From: an uncultured Nitrospira sp.
GTDB taxonomy: Bacteria > Nitrospirota > Nitrospiria > Nitrospirales > Nitrospiraceae
NCBI GenBank assembly: GCA_902500825.1
Contig: CABVRX010000005.1
Location: 102,052 to 166,051, forward strand
DNA: 64,000 nt
Direction: 5' to 3'
Position 1 is the stretch's first letter, and each line of letters opens with the position of its first letter. Shown one piece after another: positions 25,345 through 36,438 of this stretch. The position numbers and the translations under genes were made by a program. Under the pieces are notes generated by a model that ran no database searches, had not been told where the DNA came from, and saw only the letters and a program-made list of their open reading frames with translations.

Positions 25345-27147
25345 TCACACCGTCTCCAGGACGGCTTTGAGCTCCGCACCGGTAATCACTTCTCGTTCCA
25401 ACAAGAGCTGTGCTCCTTGTTGCAGCGCAGCTTTCCTGTCTTCCAGCAATCGCCTTACCCGGCCGTACTGCTCCTCAATAATCCGCCGCACTTCGCAATC
25501 TATCTCGCGCGCGGTCTCTTCGGAATAGTCGCCTTTTTCAGAAGCGACCGGAAGCTGAAGGAATTGGGGCTGTCGTTCTCGCTCCAGTGTGATGGTACCG
25601 AGTTTTTCGCTCATTCCGTAGGCTTTCACCATGCTTTTTGCGATATCCGTGGCCTTGACGAGATCGTTCTGCGCCCCCGTGGAGGCTTCCCCGAAAATCG
25701 TTTCTTCGGCGATTCTCCCGCCGAGCAACACAGCCACTTTATTCTCCAATTCGGATTTCGTCATCAGAAACCGGTCCTCCGTCGGAAGCTGCAACGTGTA
25801 GCCGAGCGCCGCCACGCCCCGAGGAATGATGGAGATCTTCTGCACCTGATCGGACCCCGGTATGGAGAGAGCAACAAGTGCGTGACCGGTTTCATGATAC
25901 GCGACCCGTTCTTTTTCCATCTTGTTCAGGACGCGATTTTTCTTTTCCAATCCGGCTATGACCCGTTCCACGGCCTCCTGCAATTCCGAGAGGCTCACTT
26001 GGTCTTTGCCGCGGCGTACCGCCAACAACGTCGCTTCGTTGATGACATTTGCCAAGTCCGCACCGGAGAACCCCGGGGTCATCGCGGCAATCTGTTCGAG
26101 ATCGGCTTCCGGACTCAACGCCACCTTCTTGGCATGGACCCGAAGCACGTCCAGGCGTCCCTTCTTGTCGGGACGATCCACCGTTACGTGGCGATCGAAT
26201 CGCCCCGCGCGAAGCAGCGCGGGATCGAGAATCTCCGGGCGGTTGGTCGCGGCCATGAGAATGACGCCGACCCGTGGATCGAACCCGTCCATCTCGACCA
26301 ACAACTGATTGAGGGTTTGCTCCCGTTCCTCGTGCGCCATAGGCCCCACACCGCGCGCTTTTCCCAGCGCATCCAATTCATCGATGAAAATGATGCAGGG
26401 AGCTTTGCCCTTCGCCTGTTCGAACAAATCGCGAACCCTCGCCGCGCCGACGCCCACGAACATTTCGACGAATTCCGATCCGCTGATGCTGAAGAACGTC
26501 ACGCCGGCTTCGCCGGCCACGGCGCGGGCCAGTAAGGTCTTCCCGGTGCCCGGAGGGCCGACGAGCAGAATACCCTTCGGAATTTTTCCGCCCAGCTTCG
26601 TGAATTTCTCCGGCGTCTTGAGGAACTCGATCACCTCCCGCAGTTCGTCTTTAGCCTCGTCTACGCCTGCGACATCCGCGAACGTCACCTTGATATCCTT
26701 CTCCACGTAGATCTTCGCCTTCGATTGGCCGACCTGCATGAAACCGCCTTGAGCCTGGCCCAATCGACGAAAGATGAAGAACCAGATACCGACAAAGAGA
26801 GCGACCGGGACGATCCACGACAGCAGATCCCGCCAAAACGTGGATTCGATGACACCGCTGAACGTCACTCCATGTTGGTTGAGCTCACGAACGAGATCCG
26901 GATCCTCGACCCGCACGGTCGCAAAGGCTTTTTGTTCTTTGGATTCCCCCTCAGGCTTCAACTTTCCGGTCAGTACTTGAGTGGTCACCGAGACTTCGGC
27001 TATTTTTCCTGCCGCAACCAAACTCTTGAATTCGCTGTACGGAAGCTCTTCAACTTTGTTGAGCGCGAGTATGAAGTCATGCACGAACACCACCGCCATA
27101 ATGGCAAGGAGGACGTACCAGATGGAAAATGAGATTTTCTTGTTCAT
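25345..27147 (-). CDS. ftsH: ATP-dependent zinc metalloprotease FtsH
   Basis: A 600-residue membrane-bound AAA+ protease that degrades misfolded and regulatory membrane proteins. There are two N-terminal transmembrane helices (about residues 7-27 and 108-127) flanking a periplasmic domain, then the AAA module: Walker A GPPGTGKT (197-204), Walker [15 protein letters not shown] around [18 protein letters not shown]. The zinc site is HETGH (418-422). Length and motifs are normal. ATG preceded by AGGAG at 8 nt. It is followed upstream by the mla genes on the same strand with a short gap. Confidence 0.97.
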   Translation of the reverse strand: MNKKISFSIWYVLLAIMAVVFVHDFILALNKVEELPYSEFKSLVAAGKIAEVSVTTQVLTGKLKPEGESKEQKAFATVRVEDPDLVRELNQHGVTFSGVIESTFWRDLLSWIVPVALFVGIWFFIFRRLGQAQGGFMQVGQSKAKIYVEKDIKVTFADVAGVDEAKDELREVIEFLKTPEKFTKLGGKIPKGILLVGPPGTGKTLLARAVAGEAGVTFFSISGSEFVEMFVGVGAARVRDLFEQAKGKAPCIIFIDELDALGKARGVGPMAHEEREQTLNQLLVEMDGFDPRVGVILMAATNRPEILDPALLRAGRFDRHVTVDRPDKKGRLDVLRVHAKKVALSPEADLEQIAAMTPGFSGADLANVINEATLLAVRRGKDQVSLSELQEAVERVIAGLEKKNRVLNKMEKERVAYHETGHALVALSIPGSDQVQKISIIPRGVAALGYTLQLPTEDRFLMTKSELENKVAVLLGGRIAEETIFGEASTGAQNDLVKATDIAKSMVKAYGMSEKLGTITLERERQPQFLQLPVASEKGDYSEETAREIDCEVRRIIEEQYGRVRRLLEDRKAALQQGAQLLLEREVITGAELKAVLETV

Positions 27148-27195
27148 CGCTCGGGCTCCTTTTGCAGGAAGACGAGGCTCTCGGCCGGAGAACCG

Positions 27196-28167
27196 CTAAA
27201 ACATGAAATAGGCCGCTGCGCCAATCGATTCGATCTTCTGGTTGATCACAAATAATCCATAGGGGTTATAGCCGTGGAAATAGGTCGCCATGATCCGAAA
27301 ACGACGGAAGGAGCCTGTTCGGGACCATTCGAATCCGCCGAGCACATGGGTGTCGATGATCCAATCGTGCGCCTGGATCGACTTGAAATCCGCCGACAGC
27401 ACGGGCGTCACGATCAGCCGGTTGAGGAACGGTTCCAAAACACGTGTCCGCATCGAGGGAGCCCGTGCTTCGAATCCCCACTGGACTCTCCCGCGGTCGA
27501 ATGTGGTCGGTTCGCGATGCACGAGATACCCGCCGCCGCCGTATAGGCGCAACCATCGGTACTCGTAGGAAAGAATCGCGTCCACCTCCTCGAGGATAAA
27601 CGTGATCGACTTGAACCCTGGATTAGCCGCCAAGAATTCGTCGCCGATGTGGCTGCTTTGGTGATAATAGCGCAATCGTGCAGACCAGTTTCCCGATCGC
27701 CACGTAATCGGGATGCCGACATTGAAATCCGTGTTGATCAGCTCGGCATTCTTTTCATCCAAGTTGAATTGGGCAAACACGCCGGTGAGCAGGCTTATCT
27801 GCCATCCGTTGCATCCTTCCCGCCTCGTGTAAAATCCGAAGTTTTCTCCGATCGCCACTGACCCGACATTGGAGGTTGTGCGGTCGGTACGCGATCGTGT
27901 CGATCGCCAGCTCGCAAAGAACTGCGGCTGCTTGGGATCAGCCAACAGGGGTCGGAAGACGTCGTCGGAGGGAAAAGCTTCTCCAACCGTTTCACCATCG
28001 GTTTTCTCATAGGTTTGCCCATACCGACAATCAAGCGGTATCTTTGGGGCCGTCCCATCCGGGTTTTTGTCGCCTATCTCGTCGGCATACGCTTGTCCAT
28101 CCAACAGGAAGGAAAGAAAAACGATTCCGACAATCCATCGAACGCAAAACAGCACCTTCCGGCCCAT
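27196..28167 (-). CDS. DUF1207-like outer membrane protein
   Basis: A 323-residue exported protein (signal peptide to about DGQAYA). The segment PSDDVFRPLLADPKQPQF and the alternating aromatic/polar strands across the rest of the chain fit the DUF1207 family, probably a beta-barrel; it ends in AAYFMF with a C-terminal Phe, the usual outer membrane assembly signal. ATG 28167 has GGAGG 6-7 nt upstream and is chosen over the ATG at 28203. It is 48 bp upstream of ftsH on the same strand. Substrate unknown. Confidence 0.75.
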   Translation of the reverse strand: MGRKVLFCVRWIVGIVFLSFLLDGQAYADEIGDKNPDGTAPKIPLDCRYGQTYEKTDGETVGEAFPSDDVFRPLLADPKQPQFFASWRSTRSRTDRTTSNVGSVAIGENFGFYTRREGCNGWQISLLTGVFAQFNLDEKNAELINTDFNVGIPITWRSGNWSARLRYYHQSSHIGDEFLAANPGFKSITFILEEVDAILSYEYRWLRLYGGGGYLVHREPTTFDRGRVQWGFEARAPSMRTRVLEPFLNRLIVTPVLSADFKSIQAHDWIIDTHVLGGFEWSRTGSFRRFRIMATYFHGYNPYGLFVINQKIESIGAAAYFMF

Positions 28168-28310
28168 GCCTTTCCTCCACTCTAACGTTTTTGAATGATG
28201 CAAGCTGGACAGCCTTCACAGAGCCCCTTCGATAGCATATTGTGGGAGGAAATTCATAGATATTGAGAAGCGATCCGGACGGAGACCATTCGTCCTCCTG
28301 CTTCTATCCA

Positions 28311-30710
28311 TCATACAAAGCTTTTGCCCGCATCCCATTTCCAATTGCGGATCTCCGGCATGTCCTCGCCGTGCTTCCTGATGTATTCCGTGTGCTCGAT
28401 CCGCTTGTCGCGGATGGCCTGTTTAGCGTAGGCCGCCGCCGATCCCAAACCGACGCGTTCGATCGCATCGGCAGCCAAGTGATACCGGTCCATGTCGTTC
28501 AGGAATACCATGTCGAACGGCGTGGTGGTCGTGCCCTCTTCCTTGTAGCCTCGTACGTGCAGATTCTTGTGATTGGTCCTCCGGTAGGTCAGCCGGTGGA
28601 TCAGCCAAGGATAGCCGTGATAGGCGAAGATGATCGGCTTGTCGGTCGTGAAAAACGTATCGAAATGCTTGTCCGGCAACCCATGCGGATGTTCGTTCTT
28701 GTCCTGCAACTTCATTAGATCGACCACGTTGACGACCCGGATCTTGAGCGACGGAACGTATTCACGCAAGAGCCGCACGGCCGCGAGCGTTTCAAGCGTG
28801 GGCACGTCTCCGGCGCAGCCCATCACCACATCAGGCTCGCCTCCCTTATCGTTGCTCGCCCATTCCCATATGCCGATGCCGGCGGTGCAATGTTTCACCG
28901 CCGTGTCCATATCGAGATACTGCAGAGCCGGCTGCTTGCCGGCGACGATCACGTTCACGTAATCGCGGCTGCGCAGGCAGTGGTCCATGACCGACAACAG
29001 GCAATTGGCATCCGGCGGCAGATAGACTCGGATCACGTCGGCCTTCTTGTTCACGACATGGTCGATGAACCCCGGGTCTTGATGAGAAAACCCGTTGTGA
29101 TCCTGCCTCCAGACATGGGACGTCAGCAAATAGTTCAGCGACGCGATGGGCCGACGCCACGGAATTTCATGAGTGGTCTTGAGCCACTTGGCATGCTGAT
29201 TGAACATCGAATCGACAATATGGACGAAGGCCTCGTAGGTCGTGAACAGTCCGTGCCGCCCTGTGAGCAGATACCCTTCGAGCCAGCCCTGGCACGTATG
29301 TTCGCTCAAGATTTCCATCGAGCGGCCGTCCGGAGCGAGGTGATCGTCGTCCGGCTCTCGTGCCGCCATCCAGACCCGGTCCGAAACATCCAACACGGCG
29401 CCGAGCCGGTTCGAGGTGAGTTCGTCGGGAGCCATGATACGAAAGTTGCGGGTGCGCAAGTTCTTGGTAACCGTGTCGCGTAAAAACACCCCCAGTACCT
29501 TGGTCGCCTCGTCGACGACGGCTCCCGGCATCGACACGTTCACGGCGTAGTCTCGGAAATCGGGGAGACGAAGGTCCCGCAGCAGCAGTCCGCCGTTGGC
29601 ATGCAGATTGGCCCCCATCCGATGTGGTCCTGTCGGCGCAATCGCGACCAGCTCGGGTATCAACGTGCCGTTTGCATCGAACAACTCATCCGGCCGATAG
29701 CTCTTCATCCAGGATTCCAAGAGTTCGATATGGGTAGGTTTGGACGCCATCTCCGCCATCGGCACCTGGTGCGACCTCCAAGAGCCTTCGGTTTTCTTGC
29801 CGTCGACCTCCTTGGGGCCGGTCCATCCTTTGGGACTGCGCAAGACGATCACCGGCCACCTTGGCCGAACGGGGACCCCCTTGCCTTCAGCCGCTTCTTT
29901 CCGAGCCTCTTGCTGAATCGACTTGATACGCGCCAACACCGCATCCAGCGTGCTTGCCATCGCATGGTGCATCGGCTCCGGTTCCGAGCCTTCGACATAG
30001 TAGGGTTCGTAGCCGTATCCGACGAGCAAGCTGTGCAGCTCGTCATGACTGATCCGCGCCAAGATGGTCGGGTTTGCAATCTTGTAGTCGTTCAAGTGCA
30101 GGATCGGCAGCACGGCACCGTCGGTGACAGGATTGAGAAATTTGTTCGAATGCCACGAGGCGGCCAACGGGCCGGTCTCCGCCTCTCCATCGCCGATGAC
30201 ACAGGCCACAATCAAGTCGGGATTGTCGAAGGCGGCCCCAAAGGCATGGGACAGCGCGTACCCCAATTCTCCGCCTTCATGGATTGAGCCCGGCGTCTCG
30301 GGCGCGACGTGACTCGGGATTCCACCGGGGAAAGAAAACTGTCGAAACAGGCGCTTCATGCCTTCCTCGTCTTTACTCACGTCCGGATACACCTCGCTGT
30401 AGGTGCCCTCGAGATAGACGTTCGCCACGACCGCTGGACCGCCATGGCCAGGCCCGCAAATGAAGATCATATTCAGGTCGTCCCGTTTGATGACCCGATT
30501 CAGATGGACATAGATAAAATTCAGTCCCGGTGTCGTTCCCCAATGGCCCAAGAGGCGAGGCTTGATGTGCTCGAGCGTCAAGGGTTTCCGCAGCAGCGGA
30601 TTGTCGAGCAGATAGATCTGTCCCACCGAGAGATAATTGGCGGCCCGCCAATAGGCATCCATCTGTTTCAGTAAGCCGGTATTCAATGGTGGTGTGTGTT
30701 CCTTCATCAT
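28311..30710 (-). CDS. xfp: Xylulose-5-phosphate/fructose-6-phosphate phosphoketolase
   Basis: A 799-residue thiamine diphosphate enzyme that splits xylulose 5-P (and usually fructose 6-P) with phosphate to acetyl phosphate plus glyceraldehyde 3-P (or erythrose 4-P). The cofactor motif is [19 protein letters not shown]; other phosphoketolase signatures are [20 protein letters not shown] and SRHPGF-like [19 protein letters not shown]. Length is standard. It follows the acetate kinase gene with 9 bp between them, so acetyl phosphate made here can be turned into acetate plus ATP by the neighbour. The start is ATG-ATG after GAGAGG. Confidence 0.96.
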   Translation of the reverse strand: MMKEHTPPLNTGLLKQMDAYWRAANYLSVGQIYLLDNPLLRKPLTLEHIKPRLLGHWGTTPGLNFIYVHLNRVIKRDDLNMIFICGPGHGGPAVVANVYLEGTYSEVYPDVSKDEEGMKRLFRQFSFPGGIPSHVAPETPGSIHEGGELGYALSHAFGAAFDNPDLIVACVIGDGEAETGPLAASWHSNKFLNPVTDGAVLPILHLNDYKIANPTILARISHDELHSLLVGYGYEPYYVEGSEPEPMHHAMASTLDAVLARIKSIQQEARKEAAEGKGVPVRPRWPVIVLRSPKGWTGPKEVDGKKTEGSWRSHQVPMAEMASKPTHIELLESWMKSYRPDELFDANGTLIPELVAIAPTGPHRMGANLHANGGLLLRDLRLPDFRDYAVNVSMPGAVVDEATKVLGVFLRDTVTKNLRTRNFRIMAPDELTSNRLGAVLDVSDRVWMAAREPDDDHLAPDGRSMEILSEHTCQGWLEGYLLTGRHGLFTTYEAFVHIVDSMFNQHAKWLKTTHEIPWRRPIASLNYLLTSHVWRQDHNGFSHQDPGFIDHVVNKKADVIRVYLPPDANCLLSVMDHCLRSRDYVNVIVAGKQPALQYLDMDTAVKHCTAGIGIWEWASNDKGGEPDVVMGCAGDVPTLETLAAVRLLREYVPSLKIRVVNVVDLMKLQDKNEHPHGLPDKHFDTFFTTDKPIIFAYHGYPWLIHRLTYRRTNHKNLHVRGYKEEGTTTTPFDMVFLNDMDRYHLAADAIERVGLGSAAAYAKQAIRDKRIEHTEYIRKHGEDMPEIRNWKWDAGKSFV

Positions 30711-30719
30711 ACTGACCTC

Positions 30720-31943
30720 TCAGTGATCCATATTCTCCTTGCCAAGCACCCGAACAACGGACTCGGCAATCTCGCGTTCTTCATCAGTGGGGATGATGCG
30801 CACCCGCACTCGGCTTGCTTCAGATGAAATCACCGGGTGGTTGGCCTCATTGGCCGGTTCGTTGATGACGATGCCTAGAAATTCCAATCCGGCGCAGATA
30901 CGCGCTCGAATCGCGGGAGAATGTTCTCCGATCCCGGCACTGAAGATCAAGGTATCGATTCCACTCAGCACTGTAGCAAGCGCACCAATCCCCTTCCTGG
31001 CCTGATAACAAAACATCTCTATCGCCTCGGCTGCTCGTGGACCGCTCCGCCGCTGTTTCAGGAGATCACGCATGTCGGAACTGAGTTCAGAAACCCCGAG
31101 TAAGCCCGATTCCGTGTTCACCATCTTGTGAAACTGATCCGCGCTCATACCTTCTGTCCTTGCCAAATAGGACACGAGCCCTGGATCGAGGTCACCCGAT
31201 CGACGGCTCATGGGCAGACCGGAGGCGGGGGTGAAACTCATCGTCGTATCCAGCGCCTGCTCATTCTTGACCGCCGCCATGCTCGCGCCGTTGCCGAGAT
31301 GCGCTAGAATGACACGACCCTCGGCCTCGCCCGGCGCACCCACTCTCCTCAACTCTCGCATAAGAAACGCGTACGACAACCCGTGAAACCCATAGCGCTG
31401 GATACCGAGTTTTTCATATCGCCTTGGAATCGGCAGCAGTCGCGCAACCAGCGGCATATCTCGGTGAAATGCCGTATCGAAACAGACGACTTGGGTAAGA
31501 ATTGATTCATACTGAAGAAACGATTCGATCAAGGTGATCTCGGCCGGCAGATGCTCAGGGCTGTAAGGACATAGTCGACGAAGTTCCGCCAACAACTCCG
31601 GCGTCACTCGTTCGGGTCTGCTATAGGTCCTCCCGCCATGGACAACTCGATGTCCGACAGCACAGAGATGCCCGATACCGACCTCCTGCTCCAACCATTC
31701 GATGATAAACCTGACGCAAGTCCGATGGTCCGGTGCGTGAACGGCCCGACGACTCGATTGCTGCGTGGCCGCGTCGGTGACAACCATCTCGCTGTTGGAC
31801 AAACCTATCCGATCGACCATGCCGCGCGCCACCGGCAGGGAGAGATCCACGGCTCGGAATAAAGCAAACTTGATGCTGGATGATCCGCCGTTGATCGTAA
31901 GAATGAACGGGCTCTGATCCAGTCGATTCATGTTGTCAGCCAT
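30720..31943 (-). CDS. ackA: Acetate kinase
   Basis: A 407-residue enzyme interconverting acetyl phosphate + ADP and acetate + ATP. The family signatures are NGGSSSIKF near the start, GHRVVHGG, CFDTAFH and ILAHLGNGASMAAV, with the C-terminal FSAGIGEHSP. First gene of the ackA-xfp pair, with the divergent marC gene 67 bp away, so its promoter must lie in that short spacer. The in-frame ATG four codons downstream is an alternative start. Confidence 0.96.
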   Translation of the reverse strand: MADNMNRLDQSPFILTINGGSSSIKFALFRAVDLSLPVARGMVDRIGLSNSEMVVTDAATQQSSRRAVHAPDHRTCVRFIIEWLEQEVGIGHLCAVGHRVVHGGRTYSRPERVTPELLAELRRLCPYSPEHLPAEITLIESFLQYESILTQVVCFDTAFHRDMPLVARLLPIPRRYEKLGIQRYGFHGLSYAFLMRELRRVGAPGEAEGRVILAHLGNGASMAAVKNEQALDTTMSFTPASGLPMSRRSGDLDPGLVSYLARTEGMSADQFHKMVNTESGLLGVSELSSDMRDLLKQRRSGPRAAEAIEMFCYQARKGIGALATVLSGIDTLIFSAGIGEHSPAIRARICAGLEFLGIVINEPANEANHPVISSEASRVRVRIIPTDEEREIAESVVRVLGKENMDH

Positions 31944-32010
31944 CTCGACAGAAGGCTAAAGTTCACATGCGCCCGCCGCCTCATTCACTCGCGGACGAAG
32001 GAGTGTATCG

Positions 32011-32652
32011 ATGCATGACTGGGGTACCTATGCGCACAATGCCACGGCATTGTTCGTCATCGCCAATCCGATCGGAGTCACGCCGCTTTTCATAAGCCTG
32101 ACCAACCGGCAAACCGAGGAACAGAGGCGACACACGGCGCGTCTCACTGCAACAACGGTGGTCATCGTCCTTATCACAACCATGTTCCTGGGAGAGGCCA
32201 TACTCCATTTATTTGGAATTCGTATGGCTTCATTCCGTGCCGGCGGCGGAATTCTTATCCTCTTGATGGCCATCGCCATGCTGCAAGCTCAACCGAGCCC
32301 GACCCATCACACGGCGGAAGAATCGAAGGAGGCCGCAGTACGTGATGAGGTGGCCGTCGTCCCTTTGGGCATTCCGCTTGTGGCAGGACCCGGCGCGATC
32401 AGTACCGTGATCATTTATGCCGACCAGGCTACCACGTGGTTTGATATGACTATGCTTTTTCTCACGGTCCTCTGCGTCGCCGGCTCACTGTGGGTCGCGC
32501 TGCGCCTTTCGGACCGAATAAGAGCCATTTTGGGTACGACAGGCATCAACATCGTCACCCGCTTGCTGGGGTTGGTACTGGCAGCCGTGGGAGTCGAATT
32601 TCTCGCCGATGGCTTGACCCAACTACTTCCAGGCCTGGCGAACCAGAAATAA
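32011..32652 (+). CDS. MarC-family inner membrane protein
   Basis: A 213-residue membrane protein with six predicted helices. The first helix FVIANPIGVTPLFISLT is the MarC/UPF0056 hallmark, and PLGIPLVAGPGAISTVIIY in the middle is the second conserved block. Members have no agreed transport function. ATG preceded by AAGGAG at 9 nt. Confidence 0.9.
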   Translation: MHDWGTYAHNATALFVIANPIGVTPLFISLTNRQTEEQRRHTARLTATTVVIVLITTMFLGEAILHLFGIRMASFRAGGGILILLMAIAMLQAQPSPTHHTAEESKEAAVRDEVAVVPLGIPLVAGPGAISTVIIYADQATTWFDMTMLFLTVLCVAGSLWVALRLSDRIRAILGTTGINIVTRLLGLVLAAVGVEFLADGLTQLLPGLANQK

Positions 32653-32969
32653 TTCGTGGAATCCACTTTGAGAACCGGCCTGTGCTGTTCTTCCGGCACA
32701 CACCGCAACAGATATGTCATAGTTGAGTCGATATATTTCAACGCTCCGCACGCAACCGTCTGAAAGAGGATACAGCGTCTCCTCCAGCAAGACAAATGCC
32801 GGGACAGTAGTCGTCGATCTGAACAATCATCGTGCATCTTCACAGCCCCTGATCAGGGTAGTGCAATGCGACGCTGCGAGAACGATGCTGGAGAGATGTT
32901 TGCAGATTCCTCACTGTAATGGACGACTGTTGCCATTCGCGGCACACTGATTTCTTACCCTGGGGCGAT
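32653..32969. other. Intergenic region, 317 bp
   Basis: Between marC and the outer membrane protein gene on the same strand. Overlapping short frames on both strands show no recognisable protein. Nothing else seen. Confidence 0.35.
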
Positions 32970-33962
32970 ATGCCTCAACGCATATTCAAGACCGTTCTTA
33001 GCTTGCTCATCGCATGTGTCTGCTTTTCAGAGGCAGTGTGGGGCGGAGGTTCCGAGAATCGCCAGCCCCAACCTGCCGGTCCCTGGTTCACCGGGACACT
33101 GCTCTCGACACGAGGCCGGACACTCGATCAGGGGCATGTCGTTGTTGAGCCATATTTCTATTTCACACGATATGGCGGATTGTATAACGACAATTGGCGC
33201 CTCCAATCTGCAACCGTCTCGCGCAGCATCATCCAACAAACGTACGTCATCTATGGCGTAACAAGTTGGATGGATGTCGAGATCGCGCCGCAGTGGATCG
33301 AGAATTCTTCAGGGAGCGAGTCTCTCTCCGGGTTCGGCGACTTTCCGATTCAGCTTGGCTTTCAAGTGCTGCGAGGCGGTTCTGATTCATGGCTTCCCGA
33401 TGTTCGAGTCTGGGTCCAGGAGATATTTCCGACCGGACGCTATAACAATCTCAGCCCGTCCACGAGAGGGCTGGGCGGGACCGGTGGCGGTTCTTTCGCG
33501 ACGACGATAGGTATCGGAGTGCAAAAAGCGATAGGGCTGGGAGGAGATCATGTGCTCAGGTACCGCGTGAATGCGACGTACGGCCTTTACTCGCCCATCA
33601 CCGTGCAAGGATTCAATTCCTACGGCGGAGGATTCGGCACGGACGGCCGCGTTGATCCCGGATCGGTGACCACTTTGACAGTCGCGGGAGAATATAGCCT
33701 CACGCGACATCTGATCCTTGCGCTCGATATCGGGTTTCAAACGATCGATGCGACGAATTTTTCCGGCACAACAGGGGTCGGTACGAGCGGCGAACCGGCG
33801 GTCGTTGGAAGGGGGTATGGCAATCTGCTCACGATTGCGCCGGCTCTGGAATACAACTTCAATGAACACGTCGGCCTGATTACCGGTCCATGGTTTAGTC
33901 TTCGAGGCAGGAACACGTCCGAATTCTTCGGGGTTGTGGCGGCGCTCTACTTGTATATGTAA
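32970..33962 (+). CDS. Outer membrane beta-barrel protein (Phenol_MetA_deg-like)
   Basis: A 330-residue exported protein; the ATG at 32970 starts a clean signal peptide (ACVCFSEAVWG). The mature part begins with GPWFTGTLLSTRGRTLDQGH and continues with alternating Tyr/Trp/Phe-rich strands separated by Gly/Asn/Ser turns (YFYFTRYGGLYNDNW, WVQEIFPTGRYNNLSP), ending in ALYLYM. This resembles the transporter-like barrels related to the MetA-pathway phenol degradation family. The start upstream at 32919 would spoil the signal peptide. Substrate not known. Confidence 0.65.
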   Translation: MPQRIFKTVLSLLIACVCFSEAVWGGGSENRQPQPAGPWFTGTLLSTRGRTLDQGHVVVEPYFYFTRYGGLYNDNWRLQSATVSRSIIQQTYVIYGVTSWMDVEIAPQWIENSSGSESLSGFGDFPIQLGFQVLRGGSDSWLPDVRVWVQEIFPTGRYNNLSPSTRGLGGTGGGSFATTIGIGVQKAIGLGGDHVLRYRVNATYGLYSPITVQGFNSYGGGFGTDGRVDPGSVTTLTVAGEYSLTRHLILALDIGFQTIDATNFSGTTGVGTSGEPAVVGRGYGNLLTIAPALEYNFNEHVGLITGPWFSLRGRNTSEFFGVVAALYLYM

Positions 33963-34286
33963 CCCGGCCTGCGTGAGCCCGCGTGATGATAAAATCTCTC
34001 GATCATCCCTCGCAAAGATACAGTCCGACCAGCCTCATTCCCACAGATCCGAGGCTGAGCTAATCGCGCAAGAGCGAGACGTGCGTAACCGCTCGTTACA
34101 TAGAAGTTGCACTGGATACGGGCCCCTGCTGCTGGAGCGCGGTCAGGATCCGACATCCCCGGCGCTCAACAGATCCCCTGATAATCCTGGATCTCTCCGG
34201 GTGTCATGGTGGTTGAGGAGCAAGTGCTGGGCACAGCATCATATCTCTGAAAGCCATACAGATCTGTTGAATTTGAGAGTCGGCTG
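33963..34286. other. Intergenic region between convergent genes, 324 bp
   Basis: Separates the outer membrane protein gene from the leftward DUF2934-like gene. No frame with a start signal or recognisable sequence. No clear rho-independent terminator was found by eye. Confidence 0.35.
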
Positions 34287-34535
34287 TTATTCAGCACTTG
34301 TGTGGTTCAGAATCTCCCGTTCTGCATTTAGCCAATCCTGCTCTGCACAACCTTCCCTGCAACCTTGTTCAATATACAGTCTATAGGCTCGCTCCGCGAT
34401 ACGTGCATGCAAATCGTCGAACATCGCTTGCTTCTTAGGCGCCGGGATCTCGGACGACGATTTCTCCTTCGTTTGAGCTCCCTGGAAAATAGTCGACGTG
34501 TTCTTCACGACCTGCTTAGATGGCTGGACTTTCAT
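34287..34535 (-). CDS. DUF2934-family small protein
   Basis: An 82-residue soluble protein. The C-terminal half, ARIAERAYRLYIEQGCREG followed by QDWLNAEREIL, is the DUF2934 signature (I-x-x-R-A-Y-x-L-Y-x-x-x-G ... D-W-L-x-A-E). The ATG at 34535 has AAGGAGAT just upstream, whereas the longer frame starting at 34772 has none. Function unknown. Confidence 0.85.
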   Translation of the reverse strand: MKVQPSKQVVKNTSTIFQGAQTKEKSSSEIPAPKKQAMFDDLHARIAERAYRLYIEQGCREGCAEQDWLNAEREILNHTSAE

Positions 34536-34956
34536 CGTTGATCTCCTTTGTTGTGTGGAATGCTCTGAGGAGTTGATGATCGGCATTGGGATAAGCCGGC
34601 ATAATTCCTCCTTCAGAAAATGGGAACGACAAAGCACAATTCGGCGTAGTGCAGGTTGCGTACCAATGGCGAGATAGATTCCGGTCAAAAAGTTGAGAAG
34701 AAGCCGGACGGCACGTTTCAACGCGGGGGAACATTGCAACGTGGGAGAAAACAATTCTGTTGCGGAAGGCAACAGGTCGAGGGTCGGTTGTGTCGAATGG
34801 GAGGAGAAGTTCGTGCGCCCTTTTGACGCCCTTCTCTACGCGAGGGAATGGTTACTCTGGGCTAGCCGGCATCGATGCTTTTGTCGACTTCTCGGCTCAT
34901 CCATCGAAACCCTCGAACCTGGATGCGGCTACGATAACTGATTGCTCATTGCAACA
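34536..34956. other. Intergenic region, 421 bp, with dispersed repeat copy A
   Basis: Lies downstream of the methyltransferase gene and upstream of the DUF2934-like gene, both leftward. Apart from the repeat copy at 34798-34852 (own entry) nothing is recognised. Confidence 0.4.
34798..34852. repeat. Dispersed repeat, copy A
   Basis: Shares GGGAGGAGAAGT, GTGCGC, CTTTT, CGCC and CTACGCGAG in the same order with 38154-38210, about 80 percent identical by eye over about 55 bp with small gaps. Each copy lies just beyond the 3' end of a leftward gene. See the corresponding finding. Confidence 0.65.
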
Positions 34957-36342
34957 TCAGGCATCAGCACCGACAGGAACGTTTGGGTTGCAATCAATCT
35001 GTTCGGGCATGCCCAGCACGACACATTGGTCGATCAGCTGCTTGACGGTACTTGTCAGCCTTCCCTCTGCCAGATCGTCCAAGATGGCGGCATCGAGCTC
35101 TACATTTTCCGGCATGTACTGCTTATACTGTGAGTGGTCTTCCTCATAAAAACGAGTGGGGAACGTCCGACGGAGCTGTATGGTCTGCTTCTCTCCCGTC
35201 TCTTCTATTCGATAGATCGGATTGATTCCCAGTCTCCCTTTCGCATGAGGAGGTTCGGCAAAAGGTTCATGAACGCGAAAAATCTCCTTGTGTGTAGACG
35301 CGACGATGGAGAGCAGCGGTTTTTGATCAAGAACTGTTACCTCGGGCTGCATCGAAAGATCGGGACCTTGTTGTCGGAAGTACCCGTCCAACACATCCTC
35401 ATCGGCTACAATCCGGTGAGGCACGTCCTGAAAGAGTGAGTGATAGCCTGTTGACGACAAGGGAACTCCATCATGGGGGATTCGTATCTGTTTATTGTGA
35501 ACCCAGGTCAAGACAATCATGTCGTCCTGCGTGATCCGGAGACATTCCCGTACACAGGAGCGCTTGTTCACAATGTAGTGGAACGCATCGGAGCAAAACA
35601 CCGCTGAAAAAGTCCCATCAGGAAACGGGAGAGCATGATCCGCGGAACAACAGACGTAATAGGCCTCCGGCGCAATCCAGCGCTTCGCCACATACAGCCC
35701 CCAAAAGGATTGGTCCACGCCGATCACACGCTGATTGATCGCTTGCTGCGCCAGGCTTCGGGTGATGTGCCCGTGCCCACAACACAAATCGAGAATCGGT
35801 TTTTCCGAGCGGGGCAGGATGTTCACAAAGGACAATGCGACGAGGTACCGAGGCTGGCCAAACCGTAACACATAATAGTTGTGGTCTTTTTCCAGATAAT
35901 ACTCATCAAGCAGCTTACGGAGCGGTATCCGCTCGCCGTGAGCTATGCGATGGAGAAGCATCGCGAACCGATTCTTCCAGTGTTGACTCCGATGCTCACG
36001 TGCCAAGCGCCGGAGGTAATTTCCAAGCGGCAAGAATGAGGCGAATCTCCACATGGGCGGGAGACCGATACCCGGCTGGATCAGCGTGAGAAGGGCATCA
36101 TCATAGCGCCCGCCCTCAAGTAAGGACTTCACTTGTTCCGATATCTTGTCTCTCCTCAGTACGGGAATTCCTGCGACCACTGGAAACCAGCTGCAATCGC
36201 AATACAGGATCCCGGACTCCGTATTGCCCGTGCTGTCCTCGATGCCTCTCCAATCGAATGGTCCGCTGCAAAAAGGGCATCTTAAGAGGTCCTTTAAAGG
36301 GGAGGCCGATCCAGTTACGGATTGTTCTTTATCAGCGGCCAT
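34957..36342 (-). CDS. Class I SAM-dependent methyltransferase with N-terminal zinc-ribbon-like segment
   Basis: A 461-residue cytoplasmic protein. Residues 15-60 (LLRCPFCSGPFDWRG and ILYCDCSWFPVVAGIPVLR) look like a Trm112-type zinc ribbon with four Cys. The methyltransferase fold is in the middle (about 165-290): motif I ILDLCCGHGHITRSLA, VIGVDQSFWGLYVAKR, then ALPFPDGTFSAVFCSDAFHY. The C-terminal 150 residues have no clear family. The combination resembles enzymes acting on small molecules or lipids, but the substrate cannot be deduced. Isolated from other recognisable biosynthetic genes. Confidence 0.85.
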   Translation of the reverse strand: MAADKEQSVTGSASPLKDLLRCPFCSGPFDWRGIEDSTGNTESGILYCDCSWFPVVAGIPVLRRDKISEQVKSLLEGGRYDDALLTLIQPGIGLPPMWRFASFLPLGNYLRRLAREHRSQHWKNRFAMLLHRIAHGERIPLRKLLDEYYLEKDHNYYVLRFGQPRYLVALSFVNILPRSEKPILDLCCGHGHITRSLAQQAINQRVIGVDQSFWGLYVAKRWIAPEAYYVCCSADHALPFPDGTFSAVFCSDAFHYIVNKRSCVRECLRITQDDMIVLTWVHNKQIRIPHDGVPLSSTGYHSLFQDVPHRIVADEDVLDGYFRQQGPDLSMQPEVTVLDQKPLLSIVASTHKEIFRVHEPFAEPPHAKGRLGINPIYRIEETGEKQTIQLRRTFPTRFYEEDHSQYKQYMPENVELDAAILDDLAEGRLTSTVKQLIDQCVVLGMPEQIDCNPNVPVGADA

Positions 36343-36438
36343 GGCCTTACCCTTACTGTCCGTATCTTATCCTCCAGCCCGACGACTGAATGACACGACG
36401 CCGGAATAAGAACGAATGGTTCATTTCGATCAAGTCGG

